DNA of 64,000 bases from NCBI RefSeq assembly GCF_003293595.1, contig NZ_CP022162.1, forward strand, positions 528,346 through 592,345, given 5' to 3'. Positions 38,365-46,375 of this stretch are shown here, piece by piece. The stretch comes from Microbacterium sp. PM5 (lineage in GTDB: Bacteria; Actinomycetota; Actinomycetes; Actinomycetales; Microbacteriaceae). Position 1 is the stretch's first letter. Each line of letters starts with the position of its first letter. A program made the translations under genes and the position numbers. A model generated the notes under the pieces. It was not told the DNA's origin, made no database searches, and saw only the letters and a list, made by a program, of their open reading frames with translations.

Positions 38365-39755
38365 GCGCTCGCCGTCGGCGTCTCGTCGCCGTCGTCACCG
38401 CCGTCATGATCGGCCTGGGCGGGCAGGCGGCGGCGGGTGCGGCGAGCATTCCCGCGGTCGCCGTCGCCGCGGGCGACCCTGCCTCGGCGGCCGTCGCCGC
38501 TGGCGGCCCTGCCCCGGCGGCTCTCGCCGGGCCGTCGGCCCTCGCCGCGACGGCACCTCCTCCGGGAACGGGCGATCCCGCCCGCGCGGCGGAGTACTGG
38601 CTCGACGAGTACGGCATCCGGCAGGCGTGGCAGACCACCCGCGGCAAGGGGGTGACGATCGCTGTCATCGACACCGGCATCGGCCGATCCCCGGTCGAGT
38701 TCTCCGGTGCGGTCGTCGGGGGAGCGGACTTCTCCGGAGCCGGGTCGTCGGACGGGCGCACCCCGGTCGGGGCTGTCGATGCCAACCACGGCAGCTGGGT
38801 GGCCTCGTTGGCGGCCGCCCGCGGAACCGGTGCCGACACTGGGATGATCGGCGTCGCCCCCGAGGCGAATCTGCTCTCGCTGTCGATCGGATTCGGCGCG
38901 GCATCCTCGGTGCCGTTCGTGCAGCAGGTCGCCGATGCGATGAAGTGGGCCGTCGATCACGGCGCCGACATCATCAACCTCTCGTTCACGACGAATACCC
39001 TGACCTGGGACCCGTCGTGGGACGATGCCTTCCAATACGCGTTCGACCACGACGTCGTGGTCGTGGTGGCCGCCGGAAACAAGGGCAGCGGTACCGAAGA
39101 GGTGGGCGCGCCGGCGACCATCCCCGGGGTGCTGACCGTCGGCGGTGTCAACCGTGCCGGCACTGCCAGCGAACAGGCCTCGACGCAGGGCATCACCATC
39201 GGCATTTCCGCGCCGAGCGAGCAGCTGCTCGGCGTCTCCGCCGACGGGCAGCTCGTCGTCTGGGACGGGACCAGCGGGGCCGCGCCCATCGTGGCCGGCA
39301 TCGCGGCGCTCGTGCGTTCGGCTCACCCCGACCTGGATGCCGACAACGTCATCAACCGCATCATCAAGACGGCGCGGCCCGCCGCCGCGGCGACCAAGGT
39401 GCCCGACGAGAAGTACGGCTACGGGCTCATCGATGCGAACGCGGCGGTGAGCGTGTCGGTCGCAAGCGTCAACAGCAACCCGATGGGAAGTCTGTCCGAC
39501 TGGATCCGGCTATACCGGCGCGCCGACGCCGGTCCCCAGCCCACCCCGACCTCCTCGCCCGTCACCATCGAACAGCTGCCGGCGGCCGAGACGCTGGATC
39601 GACGTTCCCCGCTGCTGCCGAGCGTCGACACCCTCCTCTACGGCACCGTGCCGCTCGTGGGGGTCACCCTGACGGCTATACTGGTCGCGCTCGGTGTCAC
39701 TGCTGCTGCCCGGCGCATCAGATCGGAGCGCGCACCTCGTACTCCGAGCCGTTGA
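38361..39755 (+). CDS. subtilisin-like S8 protease, mycosin architecture
   Basis: 464 residues. Signal peptide (residues ~1-32, RRRRLVAVVTAVMIGLGG), an Ala/Pro-rich linker, and an S8 domain with catalytic Asp (AVIDTGIG), His (ANHGSWVASL), oxyanion Asn (VAAGNKGSG) and Ser (DGTSGAAPIVAG). A C-terminal membrane helix (VPLVGVTLTAILVALGV) and basic tail follow, so the protease faces the cell exterior. The layout is that of type VII secretion mycosins, but no T7SS gene is visible nearby. GTGA overlap with DUF501. Confidence 0.88.
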   Translation: MSARRRRLVAVVTAVMIGLGGQAAAGAASIPAVAVAAGDPASAAVAAGGPAPAALAGPSALAATAPPPGTGDPARAAEYWLDEYGIRQAWQTTRGKGVTIAVIDTGIGRSPVEFSGAVVGGADFSGAGSSDGRTPVGAVDANHGSWVASLAAARGTGADTGMIGVAPEANLLSLSIGFGAASSVPFVQQVADAMKWAVDHGADIINLSFTTNTLTWDPSWDDAFQYAFDHDVVVVVAAGNKGSGTEEVGAPATIPGVLTVGGVNRAGTASEQASTQGITIGISAPSEQLLGVSADGQLVVWDGTSGAAPIVAGIAALVRSAHPDLDADNVINRIIKTARPAAAATKVPDEKYGYGLIDANAAVSVSVASVNSNPMGSLSDWIRLYRRADAGPQPTPTSSPVTIEQLPAAETLDRRSPLLPSVDTLLYGTVPLVGVTLTAILVALGVTAAARRIRSERAPRTPSR

Positions 39756-39775
39756 TTCAAGGAGTGCTTCCACCT

Positions 39776-41245
39776 GTGACTCACACAGAGACCAGCACGG
39801 CCACGCGTGCCGTGCCCAAGATCCTCATCGTCGGTGGCGGTTACGCCGGCTTCTACACGGCGTGGAAGCTCGAGAAGCACCTGCGCAAGGGTGAGGCCGA
39901 GGTCACGATCGTCGACCCGCTGCCGTACATGACGTACCAGCCCTTCCTGCCCGAGGTTGCGGCCGGTGAGATCGAAGCTCGTCACGTCATCGTGGGCCTG
40001 CGTCGGCACCTGAAGAAGACGCGTGTCGTCACCGCCAAGGTCACCGGCATCGACCACGCCACCCGCACGGCCACCATCACGCCGGCCGAGGGCGACGCGT
40101 GGCAGGAGAGCTACGACCAGATCGTGGTCACCGCCGGTGCTGTCTCGCGCACCTTCCCGATCCCCGGCATCGCCGAGAACGCGATCGGCCTGAAGACCAT
40201 CGAAGAGGCCGTCGCCGTCCGCGACCGCATCCTCACCAACTTCGACCGTGCGGCGAACCTTCCCGCCGGTCCCGAGCGCGACCGCCTTCTGACCGTGGTC
40301 GTCGTCGGCGGTGGCTTCGCGGGCATCGAGGTGTTCGCGGAGACCCGCGCTCTCGCCTCTTCGCTGCTGAAGGACTACCCGCAGCTCCGCTTCGAGGACA
40401 CGCACTTCCACCTCGTCGAGGCCATGGGACGCATCATGCCCGAGGTGTCGCTGAAGACGAGCGAGTGGGTGCTCAAGGACCTCGCCAAGCGGGGCGCCAA
40501 CGTGCACCTCGACACGCAGGTCACCGGCGCCGTGGACGGCAACGTCGAGCTCTCGACCGGCGAGGTCATCCCGACCGATCTCATCATCTGGACCGCCGGC
40601 GTCATGGCCAACCCCACCGTCGTGCGCGGCAGCGACCTGCCCGTGGAAGAGCGTGGACGCATCCGCACCCGTGCAGACCTGCGCGTCGGCACGGCGGACG
40701 AGGTCGTCGAGGGCGCGTGGGCGGCCGGTGACGTATCCGCCGTCCCGGACCTCACGGGCAAGGGCGTCGGCGGCTATTGCGTCCCCAACGCGCAGCACGC
40801 CGTCCGTCAGGCCAAGCTGCTCGCGAAGAACCTGGTGGCCGTCCTCCGCGACGAGCTGCCCCGCGAGTACATCCATCACAACCTCGGTGCCGTCGCCGGC
40901 CTGGGACTGTACAACGGTGTCTTCCAGTCGCGAAACATTGCGCTCAAGGGCTTCATCGCGTGGTGCGCGCACCGCGGCTACCACGGCCTGGCGATGCCCT
41001 CGTGGGAGCGCAAGTGGCGCGTGATCGGCGACTGGTGGCACAACTTCTGGCTCCGCCGCGACAACGTGTCGCTGCAGACCGTCCAGAACCCGCGCTACGT
41101 GTTCGAGGAGTTCGCCTCCCGCCCGCGTCCGGCGGCCCCGGCCGCCGCGGCGCCCGCGCCGGCGATCGACCCGAAGTCCGTCGTCGCTGAGAAGACCGAT
41201 TCGACCGAGGCCAAGGTCGAGGAGAAGGCCACGGCCGCGAGCTGA
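39776..41245 (+). CDS. ndh: type II NADH dehydrogenase
   Basis: 489 residues. FAD motif ILIVGGGYAGFYTAWKLE, NADH motif VVVVGGGFAGIE, VEGAWAAGDVSAVPD, and a C-terminal amphipathic membrane-binding region. Transfers electrons from NADH to quinone without proton pumping. The Ala/Pro-rich tail (~450-489) is longer than usual. GTG 39776 has AAGGAG 11 nt upstream. Followed by a very strong terminator. Confidence 0.93.
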   Translation: MTHTETSTATRAVPKILIVGGGYAGFYTAWKLEKHLRKGEAEVTIVDPLPYMTYQPFLPEVAAGEIEARHVIVGLRRHLKKTRVVTAKVTGIDHATRTATITPAEGDAWQESYDQIVVTAGAVSRTFPIPGIAENAIGLKTIEEAVAVRDRILTNFDRAANLPAGPERDRLLTVVVVGGGFAGIEVFAETRALASSLLKDYPQLRFEDTHFHLVEAMGRIMPEVSLKTSEWVLKDLAKRGANVHLDTQVTGAVDGNVELSTGEVIPTDLIIWTAGVMANPTVVRGSDLPVEERGRIRTRADLRVGTADEVVEGAWAAGDVSAVPDLTGKGVGGYCVPNAQHAVRQAKLLAKNLVAVLRDELPREYIHHNLGAVAGLGLYNGVFQSRNIALKGFIAWCAHRGYHGLAMPSWERKWRVIGDWWHNFWLRRDNVSLQTVQNPRYVFEEFASRPRPAAPAAAAPAPAIDPKSVVAEKTDSTEAKVEEKATAAS

Positions 41246-41265
41246 ACAGGGCTGCAAGTCTGACG

Positions 41266-41309
41266 ACACGAGACCCCCACACCGCCGCGGCGGTGTGGGG
41301 GTCTCGTGT
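41266..41309. terminator. 44-nt perfect palindrome terminator after ndh
   Basis: Positions 41266-41287 are exactly complementary to 41288-41309 with no unpaired base, giving up to a 20-bp stem with a short GC loop. It lies 20 bp after ndh and 26 bp before the tRNA gene. Confidence 0.8.
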
Positions 41310-41335
41310 CTCCGGCGTCGCTACCCTGGTAGCGG

Positions 41336-41408
41336 GCCCCCGTAGCCCAATGGCAGAGGCAGGCGACTTAAAATCGCTTCAGTGTGGGTTCGAGTCCCAC
41401 CGGGGGTA
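41336..41408 (+). tRNA. tRNA-Leu(UAA), short variable loop
   Basis: 73 nt. Acceptor GCCCCCG pairs with CGGGGGT (first pair G-U), discriminator A; D arm GCC/GGC; anticodon stem GGCGA/TCGCT with loop CTTAAAA, so anticodon UAA reading UUA; T arm GTGGG-TTCGAGT-CCCAC. CCA is not encoded. The variable loop has only 5 nt (TCAGT), whereas standard tRNA-Leu is class II with a long arm. The 3' end is the likely attB of the adjacent prophage. Confidence 0.85.
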
Positions 41409-41435
41409 CGCAGAGCCCTTGCAATCACTGGCATC

Positions 41436-41467
41436 AGGCCCCCATCGACTTCGGTCGGTGGGGGCCT
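41436..41467. terminator. bidirectional terminator between tRNA and integrase
   Basis: 14-bp stem with one G-U pair (AGGCCCCCATCGAC against GTCGGTGGGGGCCT) and a TTCG tetraloop. It would stop tRNA readthrough into int and leftward transcription from int into the tRNA. Confidence 0.75.
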
Positions 41468-41472
41468 TCTCG

Positions 41473-42636
41473 CTATTTACTCGCTGTTTTGCCGAACGCA
41501 TCGAGCGCTGAAGTCGCATCGGGACCGGCGTGCGCGGGCTGGATGTAGTGCTTCCGCGTGACCATCTCGGACGCGTGGCCCAGCTGGTCGCGTGCGGCTT
41601 CGACGCCGAGCTCGTCGCGCAGCAGCGTGGCCACGGCCTTGCGCAACGCTCGAGGGGTGACCTCGGCGTAGGCGGTGCCGGCGAGGGCGTCGCGCCAGTT
41701 GCGGCGGAGGTTGTGCGGCCAGCGCAGGGTGCCGGTCGCCGAGGGGAACACCCACTCGCAGTACGACTCAATGCGCCGACGCAGCAGCACGTCGAGCGCG
41801 TACTGGGGGAGCTTGAGCTCACGGCGCGACGTCTCCGTCTTCGGATGCTCTTGGCGGAAGATCTTCCCGTCGGCGGCGATCGCGACCGTGCCGGTGATGG
41901 TGACGGTGGCGGGGGTGCTGTCGAGGTCGACGTCGTCCCAGCGCAGCGCGAGAACCTCCGCCGTGCGGGCGCCGGTGGACGTGTAGAGCGAGAAGATGTC
42001 TCCGAGGTCCGCTGCCCTCTTCGCGCCGCGCTTGTCGGGTGTGGCGTCGTACGCGCGCATGAGCGCCTGCATCTCGAGCACGGCTGTGACGTCGGGAGCG
42101 ACGATCGGCTTCTTCGCCTGCACGATACGTCCCGCGTCACGCACGGGGTTCGATCGGATGGCTCCGTGGCGGACGGCGATCGCGAACGTGTGCTGCAGGA
42201 CGGTGCGCGCGGTCTTCGCGGTGCCTGGTCCGTGGTTCGCGGTGACAGCCTTGAGGAACCGGTCGACGCGCGGAACGGTTGCCTCGCTCAAGCGGACGCC
42301 GCCGAAGCCGTCGGCGACGATGGTGTCGATCACGGCCTTGTATCGCCGGAGCGATCCGATGGCGAGAGTCTGCGTCTCGGGTTCGTCGAGCCACTTCTGC
42401 GCTGCCTGCTTGATCGTGGAGTCTCCGGTGAGGTCTTCCCCGGCGGGAGCCAGGCGATCGCGGATCGCGCGCTTCAGGTTGCGCTCCGCCTCGGCAGGCG
42501 TCACGCCCTGCCGCTGCATCTTCCTGGTGACGCCATCGGAGTCGCGGAAGTAGGCGACGGCCGTGGGCTTCCCCCCGACGCTCGTGCGGCGGATCTTGCC
42601 CCATGTTTCGAGGTCGAGTGGTGGACGCGCCATCAT
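41473..42636 (-). CDS. int: phage tyrosine integrase
   Basis: 387 residues. N-terminal arm-type region, SAM-like core-binding domain (~65-145), catalytic domain with Arg (STGARTAEVLALRWDD), TPRALRKAVATLL (second Arg; the usual first His is replaced by Arg), LGHAS and the Tyr (RKHYIQP). Catalyses integration at the adjacent tRNA attB. Points toward the tRNA, as expected. ATG 42636 overlaps the ImmA stop (ATGA), so it is the last gene of the lysogeny operon. Confidence 0.93.
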   Translation of the reverse strand: MMARPPLDLETWGKIRRTSVGGKPTAVAYFRDSDGVTRKMQRQGVTPAEAERNLKRAIRDRLAPAGEDLTGDSTIKQAAQKWLDEPETQTLAIGSLRRYKAVIDTIVADGFGGVRLSEATVPRVDRFLKAVTANHGPGTAKTARTVLQHTFAIAVRHGAIRSNPVRDAGRIVQAKKPIVAPDVTAVLEMQALMRAYDATPDKRGAKRAADLGDIFSLYTSTGARTAEVLALRWDDVDLDSTPATVTITGTVAIAADGKIFRQEHPKTETSRRELKLPQYALDVLLRRRIESYCEWVFPSATGTLRWPHNLRRNWRDALAGTAYAEVTPRALRKAVATLLRDELGVEAARDQLGHASEMVTRKHYIQPAHAGPDATSALDAFGKTASK

Positions 42637-43088
42637 GCGACCTGTTCTCTGTGGGCCCACTGCCCTGCGCCTTCGCGAGGCTTCACGTAGACGGTGTCAC
42701 CGATGCGGAGGAGAACCCTTTGGTAGGCCTCCACAATGCTGCGGACGACTCCGAGCTCATGCGCTACCGCCCCCGGGTGACCGTTGTAGATGAACTCAGC
42801 TCGCCTGTACGCGTCAAGATCGATGAGGCGTAGCGCCGCCCATTCGTCCGCGCGGCGCTCCTGTTTGGCATTGACGGGTCCAAACATACTCGGCTCATCA
42901 CCAAAGACTGCGTGCGCGCACTCGTGCGCGAGGACAGATAGGTGCAGCCGTTCGGTCATCCCCGGGCGCAGGCGGATGAGTCGGCGTTGATGGATGTACT
43001 CGCCGTCCCGATCGCGTTTCAGGGCCGTGCACTCGACGCTGACGCCGATCTCTTCCAGCATCTCGAGCAGCGTTGCTTCAGGGTGCAT
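42633..43088 (-). CDS. ImmA/IrrE-family metallopeptidase
   Basis: 151 residues. Zinc-protease motif HECAHAVFGDEP (HExxH) at ~residues 63-67 and downstream QERRADEWAALR with the third ligand Glu. Such proteins cleave the phage repressor on induction. ATG 43088 (MHPEATLLEMLEEIG) has GAGAGGA 5 nt upstream and overlaps the repressor stop by 11 nt. Co-transcribed with its probable target, the repressor, and with integrase. Confidence 0.9.
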   Translation of the reverse strand: MHPEATLLEMLEEIGVSVECTALKRDRDGEYIHQRRLIRLRPGMTERLHLSVLAHECAHAVFGDEPSMFGPVNAKQERRADEWAALRLIDLDAYRRAEFIYNGHPGAVAHELGVVRSIVEAYQRVLLRIGDTVYVKPREGAGQWAHREQVA

Positions 43089-43455
43089 CGGAGTCCTCTC
43101 CGCTGTCGGCATCTCGTGGACGTGCGGCAGCGGGAACATCCTTGCGGGCACGTCTGACACGGCGGCGTGGTTCCAGCGGAGTCACTGGCGCGACGTCCTG
43201 CTCGATGAGTGTGCCAACGGACGCCTCACGAAGGATGAGCTCAGCGTCGCACCGGAGGGCGCGCGCGATGTTCTCAATGTCGTTGAGGTCGAATGGACGA
43301 TCACCACGCATGCGCGTGTGGAACGTGTTCGCGGGGATTCCGCTGCCCTCAATCAGCGCTGCTTTCGTCATGCCGAGTTCTTGGCGACGCGCATCGATGA
43401 TCTCGTTGACACGCCGTGCAAAAGAGAGCGCCGGCCCCGTCGGTTTCTGTCCCAT
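43078..43455 (-). CDS. phage repressor, XRE-type HTH
   Basis: 125 residues. HTH spans ~13-70 (FARRVNEIIDARRQELGMTKAALIEGSGIPANTFHTRMRGDR); a charged, disordered C-terminal tail follows (RRRVRRARKDVPAAARPRD). No autocleavage domain, consistent with regulation by the ImmA protease encoded next. ATG 43455 is preceded by minus-strand TACTCT and 7 nt, so it looks leaderless. Likely maintains lysogeny by binding operators at 43467-43535. Confidence 0.87.
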   Translation of the reverse strand: MGQKPTGPALSFARRVNEIIDARRQELGMTKAALIEGSGIPANTFHTRMRGDRPFDLNDIENIARALRCDAELILREASVGTLIEQDVAPVTPLEPRRRVRRARKDVPAAARPRDADSGEDSDAP

Positions 43456-43462
43456 GCAGGAG

Positions 43463-43538
43463 AGAGTACCGATTTGGGGTAGGAAATAACAACTTTCTCC
43501 CGAAATGGGTTGCTGAACGCTACCCAAATAGGTAGTGT
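43463..43538. promoter_or_regulatory. lysis/lysogeny switch: divergent promoters and operators
   Basis: Leftward -10 TACTCT (minus, 43468-43463) with TTGTTA ~18 bp upstream; rightward -10 TAGTGT (43533-43538) with TTGCTG (43510-43515) 17 bp upstream. Operator-like repeats: CTACC-CAAATA-GGTAG (43520-43535) on the rightward -10; TACC-GATTTGG-GGTA (43467-43481) on the leftward -10; a weaker CCC-GAAAT-GGG centre at 43499-43509. In reverse orientation the two stronger sites share CTACC, CAAAT and GGTA. Confidence 0.65.
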
Positions 43539-43545
43539 CTCCGCC

Positions 43546-43800
43546 ATGACAGGAGCAACTACCGGATTGAGTAGCAGGGTCAGCCGCGCTGTTCGCGCTG
43601 AACTCGCTCGCCGCGGCAAGAGCGGGATGGACCTGATTCCCATCCTTGAGCTCGGGCGCAATGCCATCTACGACCGGCTGAACGGCAAGACAGCGCTGGA
43701 CGCCAGGGAGCTCGAGAAGATCCTCGTCTTTCTCGGGATCAGCATCGACACGCTCCTCGCTTCCGCGGCGCTCGATACGCCCGAGGCGGTGGCGTCATGA
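43546..43800 (+). CDS. Cro-like small HTH protein
   Basis: 84 residues. A compact all-helical protein with HTH-like DLIPILELGRNAIYDRLNGKTALDARELEKILVFLGIS. First gene of the rightward early operon and divergent from the repressor, the position of Cro. ATG 43546 follows TAGTGT by 7 nt (leaderless pattern). Stop overlaps the next gene by ATGA. Confidence 0.75.
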   Translation: MTGATTGLSSRVSRAVRAELARRGKSGMDLIPILELGRNAIYDRLNGKTALDARELEKILVFLGISIDTLLASAALDTPEAVAS

Positions 43801-44039
43801 CCGCTCAGGTGGCCGTCGAGCGTCGTGGTCCGGTGCTGACGACGGATCGGGCAGCGGAGTACATCGGTGTCTCCACGTCGACGCTGTACACGTTCGTGTC
43901 GCTCGACGCTCGCCGGCCAGAAGGGGCGCCCCGGCGGGGTCCGAAGGCGTTCAAGCAGGGCAAGAAGAACGTGTTCTACCCGGTCGATCTGGATGCGTGG
44001 CTCGCTGAGCACGTCACTGATCCGGAGGCGCAGTCGTGA
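43797..44039 (+). CDS. helix-turn-helix/excisionase-like protein
   Basis: 80 residues. MerR/excisionase-type winged helix: LTTDRAAEYIGVSTSTLYTFVSLDARRP...KNVFYPVDLDAWLAEH, as in the HTH_17 family. May be the excisionase or a regulator; its place after cro rather than beside int leaves this open. Confidence 0.75.
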   Translation: MTAQVAVERRGPVLTTDRAAEYIGVSTSTLYTFVSLDARRPEGAPRRGPKAFKQGKKNVFYPVDLDAWLAEHVTDPEAQS

Positions 44040-44284
44040 TCGCCGTGGTGCTGGTTATGGCCGGTCTGGTGCTGCTCGGGGTGGATGCGGTGGATCTGTC
44101 GTTCTGCGGACTGTCGATCGTCGCGGTGCTGCTGATGGGTCTGGGCCTGTGGGTGGGTGGCGCGTTCGACCGTGCGACGTGGGTCGGTGATGAGGCGACG
44201 AACGCGTATTGCGCGCGGGTGGATCAGGAACTTGACCGTGCTGAACGGGTGCGGGTGGAAGCGATGAGGGAAGGACAGGACTGA
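44036..44284 (+). CDS. small two-helix membrane protein
   Basis: 82 residues. Hydrophobic segments at ~2-18 and ~24-44 (LSIVAVLLMGLGLWVGG), then a charged helical tail. GTG start with 4-nt overlap. Not recognised; superinfection-exclusion-type roles are common for such early phage membrane proteins, but nothing here shows it. Confidence 0.6.
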   Translation: MIAVVLVMAGLVLLGVDAVDLSFCGLSIVAVLLMGLGLWVGGAFDRATWVGDEATNAYCARVDQELDRAERVRVEAMREGQD

Positions 44285-44586
44285 TGACAGTGACGGCGGC
44301 GGAGGCACGCCCTGTGATCACGCTCGAGGTGGCGCGGCATGTGCTCGCGTTCCTCGGGGACAAGAACTACGGCCTGGATGGTGGGTTCTTTTTCAACCAG
44401 CTGATGCGGCTGATCGATGCCGGTGATGCGGTGAATCGGGAGAAGCTGCGGAACGAGTTCCCGGTGGAGGTTCATGCGCTGTTGTCGGCGCGTCGGCTGG
44501 GTGTGGAGTTCCTGCGGGCGATCGTGAAGGCCGATCTGGATGCGCGTGAGCGTGGCCTGGACTTCGGTGCGGCGGTGGCGTCATGA
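44284..44586 (+). CDS. hypothetical phage protein
   Basis: 100 residues, soluble, helical, acidic; no recognised motif. TGATG overlap with the previous gene and ATGA overlap with the next. Confidence 0.6.
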   Translation: MTVTAAEARPVITLEVARHVLAFLGDKNYGLDGGFFFNQLMRLIDAGDAVNREKLRNEFPVEVHALLSARRLGVEFLRAIVKADLDARERGLDFGAAVAS

Positions 44587-45005
44587 GCGCGGCCAGCTGC
44601 CGTCACTGGATCGGTACTGACGCGAACGGTCACGTCTGTGGTGCGCCGGTGGAGGCGCTGAACCTGTGCGTGAAGCACTACGAGCTTGCCAAGGCGAAGA
44701 TGCGGCGGGAGATCGATTCCCGGCAGGAGCGTCATGACCGGGTTGAGGCGGCGTGGCGTGAGCGGAACGCTCGGAAGGCGCCAGCGTGGCGTGCTCAGTT
44801 GGAGCAGGCGGAGCGGGAGTACGCGCGCCGTACACAGTCGGTCGTCGCGGATCGTGCGGCGGTGGGCGGGGCGATGCATCCGTCGATCGTGCGTGCGCAG
44901 CGCTCGGTGTTGGCGGATTCGAACGTGGCTCGTGTGGTCGAGCTGGAACGGATCATCGGTCGGTTGAAGGGTGACTTGGCGCGCCTGAAGGGCGGTGCGT
45001 CATGA
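44583..45005 (+). CDS. hypothetical protein, Cys/His cluster plus coiled coil
   Basis: 140 residues. N-terminal cysteines and histidines (CRHWIG, HVCGAP, LCVKHY; residues ~6-32) could bind one zinc. A long Arg/Glu-rich helix (~38-85) and a second C-terminal helix (RVVELERIIGRLKGDLARLKGG) suggest coiled coils. Function unknown. Confidence 0.6.
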   Translation: MSAASCRHWIGTDANGHVCGAPVEALNLCVKHYELAKAKMRREIDSRQERHDRVEAAWRERNARKAPAWRAQLEQAEREYARRTQSVVADRAAVGGAMHPSIVRAQRSVLADSNVARVVELERIIGRLKGDLARLKGGAS

Positions 45006-45529
45006 GCGAGTTCATCGCATCCAATGGCGTCCCCGTCATCCCGGATCGTCACGGCGGCTACCAGTTCGTTCGTGAGCCATTCCAGTTTGGCAATCTCACC
45101 GGCATCACCGCTGATGCGGCGGAAGCACTTCGTCAGTTCTTCCAGAAGGAGGAGGACGACCGCCTCGGACGGTGGCGCTGGCCAGCAAATCCCGACTACG
45201 TCGTCTACGCGCTCGGTGCCGAGCGGGACGGGTGGCGCGTCGTCAACGAAGCCACCGGTAACCACCACTTCTACGCGTTCCGCACTCACGCGATGGTTGG
45301 CAGCAGCCAGTATGCGGCTGCCGCCCGCGCGTTCTTCGGTGCTCACCCGGAGCCGAAGCCGTGGCATTCCGCTAAGCCCGGTGAGGGCTGGCTCCTGACG
45401 ATCGATGGTGAAGAGCGGGTCGCTGTGCGTGGTGCCGTCGAGGATTTCGTTCACGAGAAGGGCGTCACGCCGTGGAGTAGCCCGACGATCACTTCTGGTC
45501 GTCGCATCTGGCCGGAGGTGGCGTCGTGA
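45002..45529 (+). CDS. hypothetical phage protein
   Basis: 175 residues, soluble, Trp/Phe-rich (RLGRWRWPANPDYVVY, NHHFYAFRTH). No recognised family. ATGA overlaps on both sides. Confidence 0.55.
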   Translation: MSEFIASNGVPVIPDRHGGYQFVREPFQFGNLTGITADAAEALRQFFQKEEDDRLGRWRWPANPDYVVYALGAERDGWRVVNEATGNHHFYAFRTHAMVGSSQYAAAARAFFGAHPEPKPWHSAKPGEGWLLTIDGEERVAVRGAVEDFVHEKGVTPWSSPTITSGRRIWPEVAS

Positions 45530-45729
45530 GCGCCCGTACGGAGGCCGTGGCGCAAGTTGAGGCGCCGTTCCCGCCCTTCCCCGCTCGTCGGGCTGTGAGC
45601 GGTCCTGTGGTGGCTGTGGTGCGTGTGCCGGCTGCTGACCGTGTCGTGCGTGCTGTGGCGTCGGTGACGGGTGTGAGCACGCTCGCGCTGGCTGTCCTCG
45701 GATGGGTGGTGGTGTCGTGGCCGCTCTGA
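45526..45729 (+). CDS. small membrane protein
   Basis: 67 residues. Pro/Ala-rich N-terminus, then one C-terminal hydrophobic helix (ASVTGVSTLALAVLGWVVVSW). GTG start with GTGA overlap. Function unknown. Confidence 0.5.
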   Translation: MSARTEAVAQVEAPFPPFPARRAVSGPVVAVVRVPAADRVVRAVASVTGVSTLALAVLGWVVVSWPL

Positions 45730-45848
45730 TCGTGTGCTCGCGTCGTGGTGAGGCTGTGGTTCGTGTTGAGACGCAGGAGGAAGCGGAACGGTATCAGCGG
45801 ATCTTGAAGGGTGAGATCCGTCCCGCTGATGGCGGTGAGCAGTCATGA
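45717..45848 (+). CDS. small acidic/basic protein (43 aa)
   Basis: Begins VAALIVCSRRGEAVV (GTG 45717) and continues with a charged helix (ETQEEAERYQRILKGEI). It fills the gap between neighbours, overlapping the previous gene by 13 nt and the next by ATGA, which is the pattern of real genes in this operon. No recognised family. Confidence 0.5.
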   Translation: MAALIVCSRRGEAVVRVETQEEAERYQRILKGEIRPADGGEQS

Positions 45849-46375
45849 CCCGGTTCATCGGCATCGACTATTCGACGACCTCGTGCGGTATCGCGATCGT
45901 CGAAGCGGGGCACTGGCAGACGTTCACGGTGAAGTCGAAGCCCACCAGCGGGGGACTGTCCGCGTACTACGCGCGGATTCAGGACCTCGGGTACGACATC
46001 GTCGCGACCCTCGACCTGCGCCTCGGCGACGTGATCGGGATTGAGGGTCTCGCGTTCGCCGGCCGCGGCTCGTCGGTCGACCGTCTGCATTACGCGTGGC
46101 ATCGGACCGTCGAGTTCCTGACGAAGGTGAACCACGCGGAGCCGCTGGTCGTCACGACGAACCAGGTGAAGCAGCTCGCGACGGGGAAGGGCAACGCGGA
46201 CAAGGATGCCGTGCTGCTCGCGACGGAGCGTCGTCTGCCGCAGGCGGACGTGAACGGAAATGACGAGGCCGATGCGGTGTGGATCGCGGTCGGCGCATCG
46301 ATTCTCGCCGGCACGCCGGTGATTGACCTGCCCGCGGCGCACATGCCGAAGGCGTTCACGAAAGGACTCTCATGA
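45845..46375 (+). CDS. RuvC-like Holliday junction resolvase
   Basis: 176 residues. RNase H-fold nuclease with acidic residues at expected places: GIDYSTTSCGIA (Asp 7), IGIEGLAFAG (Glu ~71) and NGNDEADAVWIA (C-terminal Asp pair). Phage RuvC-like enzymes resolve branched recombination or packaging intermediates. Directly precedes the exonuclease and annealase genes, forming a recombination module. Confidence 0.82.
   Translation: MTRFIGIDYSTTSCGIAIVEAGHWQTFTVKSKPTSGGLSAYYARIQDLGYDIVATLDLRLGDVIGIEGLAFAGRGSSVDRLHYAWHRTVEFLTKVNHAEPLVVTTNQVKQLATGKGNADKDAVLLATERRLPQADVNGNDEADAVWIAVGASILAGTPVIDLPAAHMPKAFTKGLS

Noticed and set aside
42633..43455. HTH/ImmA pair as a toxin-antitoxin module
   Set aside because: HTH plus COG2856-type peptidase can be a toxin-antitoxin pair, but linkage to integrase and a divergent Cro-like gene fits a phage immunity region better.
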